Origin: Congeria kusceri
Taxonomy: Eukaryota > Mollusca > Bivalvia > Myida > Dreissenidae
DNA length: 64,000 nucleotides
Reading direction: 5' to 3'
Assembly (NCBI GenBank): GCA_027627225.1
Contig: CM051029.1
Location: 71,968,578-72,032,577, forward strand
The notes under the pieces were generated by a model, which did not search any database, was not told where the DNA came from, and saw only the letters and a program-made list of their open reading frames with translations. This document shows positions 28,701-42,900 of the stretch, piece after piece (the first letter of the stretch is position 1; each line of letters begins with the position of its first letter). The position numbers and the translations under genes are program-made.

Positions 28701-29755
28701 ATAAACAAAAGTAACTGAAAGGAAATAACAGTTCATATTTTAGATCATTTTTTATTTACAAAATCAATTAAGGGCATTGTGACATGTTTTGTTTATAAAA
28801 CTGCCTTAACAGTTAACCGCGAGTTCATGGATATTTATAAGAAGTGATATTCATTATGACGGCGCTTGTGAAACAGATAGTTTCAACAGTGACAGATAGT
28901 TTCAACCGTGACAGATTGTTTCAGCAGTGACAAATAGTTTCAACAGTGACAGTTAGTTTCAACAGTAACACCTAGTTTCGCGATTGCCCTTTGTTATACA
29001 GAAGTTTTGACTGTTAGATATCACCAATTTATGGAAATCAAAAAAAAAAACGTTATATATATTGTGACGGCGCTCTGGCGCATGAGATAGTTTCAACAAC
29101 AACAGATAGTTCCTCAATTGCCCTTTGCTTTGCAGGAGTTTGGACTGGAAGATATTTGTCAGCTTTACTTTATTGCTACAGTCAGAAATAGCAATCTCAG
29201 ACATGCCTTTTGTGGTTATTTCTTATATCCCATGTGTGTCTAGAAGATTTTGGTGTATTTCATTGGAGGTTAACTTGAAAGGTGAACTTTTGGGGTGTGT
29301 TTACTGTGGTATGGGGCTTTTGTCGAAATACTACTGCCGAAACCCTGTTTTCTACCGGTGCCTGCATTCAAATGAGATGCATTTTCTTAGAAGTAACATG
29401 ACATATCTTTTTTATTGCAAATTTTGGAAGAGGACAAATTGATCTTTAAGTTGATACAGGCTTGCACAATCTGAAATAAAGGAAATGCTAGAAAAATGCT
29501 TGGAAAGTTTGCCGTTTTATAATGGGACCCTATGGGAGTTGAAATAACTGGTATCTAACCTTTAAGATTGAAAATCAAATATATTGTATGTTTTCCGGTT
29601 AATATGAATAGGCTTATCTCGCCTTATAATCAATAAAAGTCGCCGGAAGTGGACAGGGCACATCACTCGTGATTACGCATGGGAAGTAACTTAGCTTTGC
29701 GAAAGGCCTATATGGCTCGAAACAGATTCAGTATAAAGTGGGCGTTCTCACATGC
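25771..29755. other. Gene-poor stretch between MFSD1 and the duplicated TRIM-like genes
   Basis: No frame here resembles a known protein, and none exceeds about 105 codons. It holds a diverged direct duplication at about 27170-27480 (GGATTTCGACCAA and CAGCGCATATTGTC in both halves), a fragment of the 14678 element family at 28452-28525, and a 19-bp array at 28872-28980 with a flanking duplication. The remainder is AT-rich and shows nothing I can name. Confidence 0.5.
28855..29160 (+). repeat. 19-bp array within a local direct duplication
   Basis: GTGACAGATAGTTTCAACA (19 bp) is repeated five to six times at 28872-28980. The context, GACGGCGCT then TAGTTTC then ATTGCCCTTTG and GCAGGAGTTT, recurs at 29068-29160 with a much shorter array. 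One copy of a duplicated segment has therefore expanded and the other has not. Confidence 0.72.
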
Positions 29756-30055
29756 AATATATCAAAGGCTTTCAGTAGACAATACATGGAATAGACTCAT
29801 AATTAATAAGGTAAAACAATATGTTTATTGTATAATATTTGTTACTATACTATGACTTTAACGCATGGGAGCACTTGTTAGTATTATTATTAAACTTTTT
29901 GAAATCGAAAGTAGAAAATAAGTTTCAATACTATATCAATAGTAAAACAATACAATATTTTTGAGATGAAAACATGTTGTGTTATCGCAAAATTTATATG
30001 TACTTTAAAACTATTCCAGCTACATACTACAGTCGAAATAAGAAAAAGCTTGAAA

Positions 30056-30956
30056 ATGGCAACAACAGAGCAAGAAGAAGTCAATCAGGAAGTTTCAAGT
30101 GACACGATAGGAGAATGTGTTGTCATTAAATCATGTGAGCCGTGCAGGAGAAAACATATAACAAACACAGCGACAATTTTTTGCAAGACCTGTAACGAGC
30201 TTCTTTGTGGTCCGTGCAAAAATATTCATATAATATATAAATCGGGCAAACATGATACGGTTGATCTTGCAAATTTGGATTCGGCACCTGTTTTAATAAA
30301 CATGAAAGGTATGGACAAGTGTAGGGAACACAGTAAAAAGATAAAATTCTTCTGTGAAGACCATTCAAAGCTCTGCTGCAGTACGTGTGCGTTTATACAC
30401 AGAAAATGCGACAACGTCAAAGAATTGACCAGCGTATCTACACAAGAATCTGCAGGGATTCAGGACCTTATGTCGTCGCTATTAAAACTGGAATCCGAAA
30501 CTAGCTCTATTATAGAGGACTGTAAACAGTCAGAAGCGGTATTAAATGAAACCATTGCAAAACTCCCTGTAGAGGTCGATGAAATGAGAGATAGTATTTT
30601 TAATATATTTGAAAAAGCAAAGAATAAGATGATGTCAGAGGCAAATAAGTTCAAAGAAGAAGAGGCCACGAGATTAAGCCAAAGAAATGAAGCTTCTTCA
30701 AAAGTAAAAAACGATATTGATGAAATACTACCGGTTTGTTCTGCTCTTGTTGAACATGGAACATCTCAGCAAAAATATATTATCACCAAAACAATTAAGG
30801 CGAAAATAAAAGAAATAGAAATCCATATAATTGAGCAACGAAATACACATATCACTTCAAAGGTTTCCTTGACCTTTCCAAACGAGTTGACTTCAATTCT
30901 TACAGAGAAAGAAGATATTGTGAAACTGAATGTTGAACGATTCCGTACGCATACAG
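30056..30956 (+). CDS. TRIM-like copy 1, exon 1 (B-boxes and coiled coil)
   Basis: It ends at a donor ACAG|GTGTGT (30957) with one base of a split glycine codon. Read on, the frame stops at once (TGA at 30962), so a splice is required. It is about 95% identical in protein to exon 1 of copy 2, with most differences in the first 80 residues. Confidence 0.87.
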
Positions 30957-33900
30957 GTGTGTGATTATATGTTTATAAGATATATATAAATATTTATTTA
31001 TTTATTCATTTATTTATTTATTATTTATTTATTTATTTATTTGCTTAGTAAGATTATTCCAATAAAACAGGTCTACACATTGTCAGCGAGGACATATCGT
31101 GAACCAATAATCAACTGTGCTCACATCAGTGACAATTGATGTAGCTCTAATCAATGTGAATTGTTTTTCTCGTATATTGAATGGGACATGACACTGTGAC
31201 AAATTGCGTATTAGAAAGCTTGATACAAATAAGTTACCTTATGATAAAGGTGATATGCATTTTTCGACGCATATGCTTTATTGACATAATAACTGACATT
31301 AATCCCTTTATTAAATATACGACTGCTGAAATAATTACATCGTGTTGCCACGTTCATGAATCGTATTAAAAGGCTTTTCATTCGTAGCGTTTACGATATC
31401 TAAATATATTATTGTGTGAGCAGCAAACACTGCATTTACTTACTAAACTTTTTCTAATAATGTTTCGCTAATTGAATTAAAAAATTAATTAAAGTATGCA
31501 TAGCTGTATCTACCTGCTAGAGAGCCATTCAAATTCAGTTCCATTATCATTTACTAATACTGTTTAACTGTTGTGCAGTATTATTTTGTAACAAACTTTC
31601 ATTACATATTATTTATGTTAAATTAGCACTATTATCAAATAGAATTATTAATGAGGGACTGTCTTATTTTCATAGATACATTCAGGGCTCAATCTTTCGT
31701 TATCCGCTAACAAAAAAGCTTTTTATATTATATGAAAACGACAATAAACGTCAAATCCTATTTTATTTATCGAAAAATTCAAATATATATATTTTGTCGA
31801 TACAGACCTGTTTATCATACAGCAACGGCTAATTCGGTTTTGAATTAGAAAATAAGAACTGCGCGTGCGCTAACAATCAACCTGACTCGCCGAGACGCTG
31901 TATATACAATATTATACATGCATAAAATAGTTTGCTGCGCAGCAGATTATTATTTTAGTTTAAAATTTCTCACTAAGAACGCATTTTTGAACCCAAGTTA
32001 TTCTCAACATCTATCATATTATTATTTCCAAAAAATTTATTTCAAAATTATCCTGACGTCATTAGAATAAATTGATGGTTTTACGTGATGATTTCCTTAC
32101 AAAATCGTACAGTCCCTCTACATATAATAAAATACAAACAATACTTTTTTATTATACGAATGAATGTTTGAGATCAATCCCAATAAACTCAAGTTGAAGT
32201 CCGACTAATAAAGGCGGATTTGTGTTTCTTTCACTGATGATCGTCGTCGTCGTCGTTTGTTAATTGTGAGTCAGAAATTTGTGAATATTGACGTACGTCT
32301 AAGTTTTCTCGTACGTTTTCTTGGAAACGTTGAGTTTAATAAAACGACAAAATGACAGAAGGGGTGATCCAAATAATAACGTGTTGATTTGAAGTTAATC
32401 CACCGGCCATATAAGCATATACTTTGTCATCAAAATAAAACTGCATGGCACCGGAGTTCATTGAGCATTGACAACGAACAGATTCCTGTTTATAGAAAGA
32501 TGTCAATTTGGAAATGGTTTAAGTTTTTTCTATCCCCTAATTGCTATTGTCCAAGATTCTGCACCCAGTTGCCTGGCCCGATATACCGCTTTTATTCGCG
32601 TATGGGTAGCACTGTTCATCCAAACTCTTGGTTATTCCAGTTCTTAACGTATGCGGATATATACCAGCAATATCCTCCCAATAGTTGATTGTAATCTTAA
32701 ACTTACATAATTATGATAATCCTTTAAAAGATCATTGCACTTTATTTTAGCGTCTGGCATGTTAGCTATTTCGTTAGATAAACTACTTAAGCGGTATAAC
32801 TACGTATACTAATGTTGATAAAGTCACGTGCTTGTATTTGTTTCAGGAAGGATTGATATTGATTTCATAGGTGATGGGTCACAGAGTTTGAGCTCTTGTG
32901 TTTATTGCAAAATACTCAGACAAAGTAGTGATAAACAAGGATTTTTTTACATAAAAATGTTTGGGATAATGTGAACTCTACGATGGACTAATTTTCATAA
33001 AGAAAAATAAATTAAAAAAATAGTAAAAAAGAGAAAGAAACATTTTCCTTTGTTAGAACAGTGAGCTAAAAATAACTTTTAGTTAGTAAGTAGTGTTACA
33101 AATATTGGAGGATCAATTATTGGATTAACTGGGTGATAATTGAGGATAAACCGGGTATGCTGTTACAGCAAGGATTTATATAGTGGCAACTTTGTACAGC
33201 TATTGATCACCTGTGACCACTTACGGTACACAATAATACACCTCGAATTAAATCTGAACACATATTTTACCACAAACTGACTATGAGTGCTAAAGACTTA
33301 ACGAAATCCTCAAAGTATCAACCAGCAGGAAAAATGACAGCAAAAGGGAGCGATCGACCAAAACGAAACAACTCGGAGGTCAGCAATGACAGCATAAATG
33401 ATAGTTCCTCCATCAAAATGCAGCTTGACACCATGGAACTCGCATTAACAGGTCTGCGAGACGAAATAAAACAAATGCTGAAAAAAGAAGACATTGAAAA
33501 TTTGATTGCAAATACAGTAACTAAAATTATGACTGAAATGGAAAAAAGGAATGAAGAACTCCTTAATAAAATTAAACAAAACCTTCAAATAGAACTGGAA
33601 AATAAACTACTTAAGCTTACAGAAAATAGCATCAAGGAAAAAACGAAGGAACTCACAGACAGAATAAAAAGCATTGAATTTGAAAACGAATCCCTAAGAG
33701 AAAAACAAGCGAAACTAATAAAAGAACACAAAACAGCCCTAGAAAATATGGATGATAAGATTAATACCAACACAAGGTTAAATGAAGAAAACAGCAAAAG
33801 ATCCAATCACAATGAACAATACTCCAGAAAAAACAACATCAAAGTTATGGATGTAAAAGAGGAACCCAACGAAAGCATTACAACCCTCTCAGCTAAAATA

Positions 33901-36900
33901 ACAACTTTATTTCAAGAACAAAATATCCGCATTGAGCCTGAACAGATTGTTGCAATTCATCGGATCCCAACCAAAAAAGGACAAACAAGACCAGTTCTCA
34001 TAAAACTAAGAAATAATGACGACAAGAGCACAGTGATGAGGAAGCGCAAGGAGATGAAGAAAGCCGGCCACCGCCTGGTAGATGACGTCACAACCCTCAA
34101 TACAGGCCTGATGAGCCGCCTACAGCTCCACAAGGACATTGAATCTACCTGGTTTTTCAACGGCTCTGTATTCGCACAAACCAACAGACAAGAGCGAATT
34201 AAATTTGACTTGTATGACAATATTGACGCAGCGATCCAGGAATACCGTGCCAAACGGAAATAAACGCTTATTTCAGCGATTGAGTGCGACACTACTGCAA
34301 GGATCGAATCTGCCGCTGCTGATCGGGTTTTACCACTACTGACCTAATTATGCAATAATGCAGAGAGAAGCCTTCCAAGATTACAAATCATGATCTCAGT
34401 ATCCTGGTATGTAAACTCCATCTGATCAATTTTGTAAAAATGATGGTGATGTTATTTTGTGTGTTTTGTTTTTATATCTCCCCTTAGATCAATAAGTTCA
34501 CAACTGTATTATAGGTAATATAGTAATGTAAATTCTCCTGAGTCAGACATGTCACTTATAATTATATAAGTCTCACATAGTGTTTTTGTTAGTAGCTGTT
34601 TGGTATTATATACATTTGTGAACTTCAATGCAAAATATTACCAGCATTGTAATTGTTGTTGTTTAAATACTCTTGTCCTACTGTTTTTATAAACTTGTAT
34701 GATATTATCTGATTTTCAATGATATAACTTTAACTGAGAAAACTAATCCCTACAGATCATCTATGATTTTGTTTCGCACAGGTGGTCGCCTATGGGATTA
34801 TACTATACTAATGCACATGGATAAAATATGTAGATCTAACAATTATATTAATAATGTTCATGTATTTATTTGTATTCTTAATTATATTGTATTTGTTTTT
34901 TTATACACAATACATTTTTTTCTTAATATGAGTTCAATCTAATACTATATAAATGAAATAAGATCACCAACTGAGATAACTATTCCCCAAAGATCATCTA
35001 TTTGTATATATAGATGATCGCCTTTGGGGTAATACTAATACTAAATGAACACCAATAGCCTTATCGATAAAATTGTTTATGTCTATATATGTGTTCCTGA
35101 ATAGTCATAATAACAAATTTGCAAATAAGCACATTTTATGAATTTGTAATTGTATTTGCTAAATAAACTTGAGAGACAGTGTGACTAAATGAGGTACTTA
35201 TAAACTTGTGACATAAAATCCACATAAATTTCTATTTTTAAATATAACAGATATACCTTCTGCATATTATTTTGTAACAAGATCAATTATGTAATACATA
35301 CCTAACATGTTTTGATTTAATGGAATCATAACTGTTAATTTTGGGGAGGTTCTTAAACCTTGTATTTAAAGTAGTAAAGTATTTAAAGTAGTTCTCAATT
35401 ACCGGACCAGTATTATGAATAGGCACTGATACAATGAAGAGCTGCTGTCATTTCTCTGTCTATGTATTATAAGATGATTGATTGATAAACATACTATTTA
35501 AGAAAATGAAAGTTTTTTTTAAATATTAATTTCAATATTTTCAATAAACTAACAAACAAAGATTTAAAGGCCATAAATGCATAATGTAATCAGTTTTTAA
35601 TAGTAAAAGTGAGAGCTTGTATAGACATGTAAAAATGTGTATTTTCTCTTTTGAGGGATTGTAATATAAATATGTAACATATATATTTTACATACATAAT
35701 ATAAATGATGTTTCATTTTGTTTAGGACTTTTTTCTCTCTCTGGAAATTATTTTATGCTCTTTATATGCAGAGTGTTCTTTATATGCAGAGTGTTATAAG
35801 TACTTAAAACCTATTGTCTATATACTTGCGTATTATGCATAAACACATCGGCTTATGTTTTGTCCACATGTTTTGTGTTATAGTTGCACTGTTTGTATGT
35901 CTTTTTGTTTGTTTGGACGGAGATAAAATGTATTGTGTATTGACTGCGGTAAATGATAATGCTTTTTGTTGTCTATGGGAGATCAAAGAAAATGTAAATC
36001 ATTATAATGAGAATGGATAATATAAAGATTGTTTCATACAATTGTCGTGGTCTGAATGATGTTTAAAAAAGAACTGATGTTTTTAAATATTTAAAAAGTC
36101 TAAATGCCCATATATACTGTCTACAAGATAGTCATTTCATTTCTTCAATGGAAAAACATATTTACTCACAATGGGATGGTGAATGCTATTTTAGTTTTGG
36201 CACTTCTAACTCAAGAGGAGTATGTATTTTATTTAATAAATGTTTGACAAATCTGTCTGTTAAAGTGCACAATTTAGAAAAAGATACAAAAGGAAATTTA
36301 TTAATTCTAGACTTAACAATAGATAACCATAGATTTACTCTGTGTACTCTTTATGGACCAAACAATGATACTCCTATGTTTTATAGTAAACTTTTCAATA
36401 TAATTGAAAAAATAGGAAATGAGTCTTTTATATTATGTGGAGATTTTAATTTTGTACTTGATGTGAATAGTGATTATGCCAACTATAAAACATTATATAA
36501 TAATAAGAAGTCAAGGGAATTGTTATCCTCTGCAATCATTGATAAAAACCTAATAGACACTTTTAGGGTCATAAATGGTGATGCAAAATGTTTCACTTGG
36601 CGAAAGCCTAACACTGTCCAACAAACCAGATTGGACTTCTTTTTAACCACTAATAATTTTAATCAGTTTATTAGGAAATCGGACATACACGCAAGTTACA
36701 GATCAGATCACTCCCCTATTACTTTGGAATTGAATTTTAGCAAAACAGAACATGGTAAAGGGCTGTGGAAATTTAATAACTCGTTACTTTATGACTTGGA
36801 ATATCTTCATTGTATAAAACAGAAAATTGAAGAAGTTAAGCAGCAATATGTCTTACCTGTTTATAATATTGAATATCTTAATTCTATAGAAAATGACTTA

Positions 36901-39900
36901 ATACAGTTTACTATCAATGATAAATTGTTTTTAGAAACTTTATTAATGGAAATCAGAGGTAAAACTATATCATATTCAAGCTTCAAATCCAAAAAGAGAA
37001 AAGAAAGAGAAGATTATATTTTAAAAGCAATTGAAGACATTGAAAAAAAATTAACAATTGAAAACATAGAAGAGCTCAATCTATTGCATCAAGAACTCTT
37101 AAACATACGGAACATGAAAATGAAAGGTGCTTTCATTAGAGCTAGGGCAAAATGGATTGATGAAGGCGAAAAACCCTCAAAATACTTTTGTAACTTAGAA
37201 ACTCAATATGCTTCTAGTAAGAACATCCCCTTTATTGAAAATGATGAAGGTCAACGGCTACTTGACAATCATGGTATTTTAAAAGAAGCTGCCAATTTTT
37301 ATAAAAAATTGTATACAAAGTCTGTTTCCAATGACTCTTACAATGTACATGATGACCTTAAAGGCATACACACTATTAAATTGAGTAATGCACAATCTCA
37401 ATCATTAGAAGGCATACTAACACTTAAGGAAATATCAATTACTTTAAAAAATATGAAACATGATAAAAGCCCTGGATCAGATGGTTTTACACAGCAGAAT
37501 TTTTTAAAGTTTTTTGGAAAGATTTAGGCCACTTTATAGTAAGAAGCCTCAACTATGCTTTTACCTCTGGAACCATGTCAGTTACTCCAAAACAAGATAT
37601 AATCACATGTATACCTAAAGATAATAAACCCAGACATTTTTAAAAAAACCTAAGACCATTAACACTTTTAAATGTCATTTACAAGCTTGCATCTGGGACT
37701 ATTGCTAACAGATTAAAAACTGTCCTTGATACCTTAATTTCTAAAGATCAGACAGGATTTATTAAAGGCAGATATATTGGTGAGAATACCAGACTATTAT
37801 ATGATATTATGAAATATACAGAAGATAACAATATCCCTGGACTCTTGATGACCATTGACTTTGAAAAGGCGTTCGATACCCTTGAGTTTGATTTCATAGA
37901 AAAAACATTAGATTATTTTAATTTTGGTATAGCATTCAAAAAATGGATTTCCCTTTTCCTATATAATACCATGACATCAATTCAAATCGATGGGTTTTTA
38001 TCAGAGTTTATTACAATAGAAAGAGGTTGCCGACAAGGAGACCCAATAAGTTCCTATATTTGTATTCTCTGTGCTGAAATTTTGGCAATTAAAATAAGAA
38101 ATTGTAATGCAATTAAAGGAATAGAGATTGAAAATATTGAATATAAAATTTCTCAGTTTGCTGATGATACATCTCTCTTTTTAGATGGCACAGATGTTTC
38201 CCTCAATGCTACCCTTGATCTTTTAAATAACTTTGCCTTATGTTCTGGATTAAAAATCAACTATGACAAAACAAATCTTGTATGGATTGGCTCCAAAAAG
38301 TTCAGCACACAATCAATAAAAACTAAGTATAAACTAGTCTGGGGCACAACAAACTTCAAAGTTTTAGGAATATTATTTGATGTTGATTTAAGAAAAATGA
38401 TTGACATGAACTTCTCCAGTAAACTTAGAAAGCTGCATAATGTTATAAATTTTTGGAACAGAAGAACTTTAACACCCCTAGGAAAGATAACTGTTGTTAA
38501 TTTTGACCCTGACAGGGTTCAGACGTGTTTTTTTTTGACACTCATAGTTACTGACTATATCTGTGGGTTTCCGTTCGATTTTCGAGAATTTCTCTATCGC
38601 AGGATGTGACTACGATATGTGCTTGGATAAAGTTGTGTTGAAATTAAAACAGGATAAGAAATAAAGGATTTTAAGGAGCTTTCTGCAAAAGTATCATATT
38701 TTCGTGGTTTCAATATCTGTTTATAGTGTGTCAGTGTTGGTGAACATATATCAGCTCGAACCCGAAATCAAGCCTAGGGATTATATCTTTACAATCTGAA
38801 AATTGCCGAAGGCATGCAAATATCGTCTATCGTCCGGGGTATGGATAATTGCTATTACCGTAGTGCGCGCACTGAAAGAGTGGCAATTTAACAGTGATCA
38901 CTTAGCATATGATAAGTGGTAATGGGCAAATCGGGTAAAAAACGCTCCAAAGAAGAGGCGTCACCAAATTATGCCAATGATCAACTCGACAAACTGCACA
39001 TAATGGCAACCAATACGCCAGCAGCCATTAATCCAACAGCATCATCACCTACACTCTATGGCACCCCCGTAGCGACAGGAACGTTTATGCCGCCCCACCT
39101 CCAATATCTGGCTCAACAGAGTCCTACGCAGTTCTCTTACATGTTAGCACCAGCCTCGCCACAAAATGTCAATCAGGCTAGCACTACTACGCAAATGGAC
39201 CTAGATATGTATAAAACAATACTCAGTAAATTGAATAGCATCGAATCTACCCAAAAGCAAATGCAATCAAAACTATCAAAATTAGATCAAATTGAAACTG
39301 ACGTAAAAACCATCTCGAGCAAGTTATCCATGGTTGAATCGAAAGTAGCTTCGTTAGAATCCAAATTTAATGAGTCAGATAAAAGGCTTTCTGATATTGA
39401 GAAAAGTCGTTCCTTTGACAGTAATACAAGTGATGAAATGAAAACGAATATGGATGCTTTGTCAAGAAATTTAACTTCTCTACGGAATGAAAACATCGAC
39501 CTAAATGAAACCATAATCGATCTCCAGGCAAGATCAATGCGTGACAATTTACTTTTTTTTAATTTCGAGGAAGAAATTCGCTTTGAAGGCCGAAAGTTTG
39601 AAAATTGTGCTGAAAAAGTTTTGCATTTTTGTGAAAATAATTTAAGAATTGAAAGCGCAGCTTCACAGATGAAAATCGACAGGGCACATAGGCTAGGGCC
39701 TTATCAACATGGCAAGAAAAGACCAATAGTAGCCAAGTTTAATTACTATGGTGACAAAGAGTCCGTGAAATCAGCGGCACGGGAAAAGCTTAAAGACGGT
39801 AATTTCCGCGTGAGTGACCAATTTCCTAAACAAATCCAAGAACGCCGAAAGAAACTTTTGCCATATTTAATTGAGGCGAAGCGGAATGGAAAACAGGCGA

Positions 39901-42900
39901 GTCTATCCTATGACTCGCTGTACATCGAACGTGTCAAATACACACATGACCGTCCACCTTCTGGTCCAGTACCGGAACTGCCCCCACGTGGCCGACGCGA
40001 ATACGGAGGGCAGCGTCTTAATAGCACCGAAAGCCGACAGGACCACGAACTCCCGACTGGCAATTAGGGAGACGATCGGAAGCTGCTTACTGTTTTATCC
40101 TGGAATGTGCAGGGTCTTGTTTCCAAACTTGGGGACAGCGATTTTTTAAACTTCATTAATAAACATGACATATTATTATTTACAGAAACTTGGAATGCAA
40201 AATCAACAAATATCCATATCGACAATTTCGAGTGTTTCTCATGCCCACGTCCGAAGTCCAACCGAAATGCGAAAAGACATAGCGGAGGTGTAATATTTTA
40301 CTATAAAACAGTTTATCAGGGTAAAATTGAAGTTTTAGATATAAATGAAAAAGGGATAATTTGGTGTAAACTACTTAAATCTTTCTTCGGTTTTGAAAAT
40401 GATGTGTATATTTGTTGTTGCTATATACCTCCAGCTGAGTCCACTGTGTACAGTAACATAAATTCCATACTACAAGATTTTGATTTTTTTGATCAAATAT
40501 CGATCGATTTAAAAATGTTTAGTCAACTTGGTGATGTCATTTTAACAGCAGATTTTAACTCGCGAATAGGTCAAAGGTCGGACGTGATAGACAATTTAAA
40601 TCTCGACCGCTACATTAATATGCATGTGCCCGATGTTTCTGTTGATATTATACCGCAACGATTATCGGCGGATCAGCAAACGAATACGTTCGGTAATAAA
40701 CTTCTTACGCTTTGTAAAGAAAATAGTGTGTTTATTGCTAATGGGCGTCTTGAACCAGGACTCTACACATGTTATAATTTTTGTAGAAATACTTTAGGTG
40801 CAAGCACTGTTGACTATGTGATAGTAAATTACAATATGTACACGTGTATAAGTAATATGAAGGTACTTGATTTGAACGAATTTTCTGATCATTGTCCGAT
40901 TGAATTTACTTTGCTTTGTGATAAATGTATAACGTACAAACAAGGCCACATCCTTGAAAAGATAGATTGGAAACAAAATAATATAGATTTGTTAAATAAC
41001 ACTTTAGAAGAAAAAAGGTACATTTTTGATGAAATTACAAATAATTTGTTATCGGAGCGTGACAATCTGGATAGCTGTATCGATGCTTTATCGACTACTA
41101 TTTTTGATATCTCTTTTCAGCTTAACGGTAAAACTGTACATACAGGCAATACCAAACGTAAAAATAAATAGGTGAAGAAATCATTGTGGTTTAATGAGGC
41201 ATGCAGACAAAACAAAAAAGAGTTCTATGAATGTAAGAGAATCTCTAAACGTTATCCCTGTGCCGCAAACAAGATTAGATTTTTAGATGCCAGAAACAAA
41301 TATTGCTGCGTTAAAAGGGAAGCAAAACGCGAATATTACAATAAAGAAAAACATACATAAGCAAAGTTAAGCAAAAACAATCCAAAACATTTTTGGCGAT
41401 ATATAAACAAATATAAAAATAAAAATATTTCAAACAGTAATGATATCAACATGGATCAATTTTTAAACCATTTTAGACAATAATCGAATACTGCACATAG
41501 CAGTACATTTAATGCTAATGACACTAATGACTTGAATTCGTCGCCTTCCGTTGAAACGCTTGATTGTGCTTTTACTGAAGACGAAATAAGAAACACGATT
41601 TCTAACATGAAGCGTAATAAAAGCTGTGACTTGTTCAACAATGTAGCCGATTTCTTTATTGATTCGAAAGATTTTATCGTACCATATTTAACTATAATAT
41701 TTAATTACATTTTTGATCGTGGTATTTATCCAGATTCTTGGTGTAAAGGTGCTATAATACCAATATTTAAAAAAGGCGATAAGAAGGATCCTTCCAATTA
41801 TAGAGGAATCACTCTTGTTAACGTAATTTCAAAAATATATTCATTATGTTTACGAAACAGAATTAACAACTGGTGTGAGGAAGAAAATGTACTTAATCCA
41901 CTTCAATTCGGTTTTAGAGACAAACGAAGTACAACCGATTGTATTTTTATCTTACACAGCATTATACAAAATGTACTATTGCAGAAACACAAGTTATATT
42001 GTGTTTTCATTGATTATGAAAAGGCATTTGATACAGTTATCCACGAAGCTTTATGGATAAAATTGATTGAATCTGGTCTTAGTTGCAAAATGATAACAAT
42101 GATAAAAAGTATATATGCAAATGTTAAATCATGTATAAAAAACACTCAGGATTCGTCATATTCCGACTTCTTTAATGTCTCTCTTGGTGTTAAACAAGGG
42201 GAACCCCTGTCACCTCTACTTTTTATATTGTTTATAAATGATATTAAAGATTGTATTAATGTTCAAAATTTACAAATGATGATTTGCATTTGCTTTCTGT
42301 TTTTATGCTATTATTTGCGGATGATATTGTTTTATATACTACTAACCCAGTAAGTCTTCAGAACCAACTTAACGAAATATACCTTTACTCTTCTAAATGG
42401 GGTCTTAAAATAAACGTTAATAAAACGAAAATATGCATATTTGAAAAACGAAAAAGCAGGTGCAGCTATTCATGGTCAGTAAATAATGAACGTATTGTAA
42501 TTGTTGATAGTTTTGTGTATTTGGGTGTAAAATTTCACTACACTGGAAATATGTCCAACACTGTAAAAATATTAAATGAACAAGCTCTAAGAGCATATCA
42601 TCATCTTGTATCTATTTTTAGCCGTGTCAAATTAGATATCAAAACCAAACTAGCTCTATTTGATTCTTTAGTAACACCAATTATACTATATGGTTCTGAA
42701 GTATGGGGCATTTATGACAACCCTGATATTGATAAATTACATTACAAATTCTGCAAAAATATTCTTTGTGTAAAACAATCTACTTCTAACTATGCTGTAC
42801 TCGGTGAATTGGGTAGATTCCCTTTAGCCGTTATATGCAAACTTAGGGCATTACGTTATTGGATGAAAATTGTAAATAACAATAACTCATTATTATACAA

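Noticed and set aside
29125..29442. 105-codon frame as a gene upstream of the TRIM-like copy 1
   Set aside because: No recognisable domain, begins inside a local repeat duplication, and has no counterpart upstream of copy 2.
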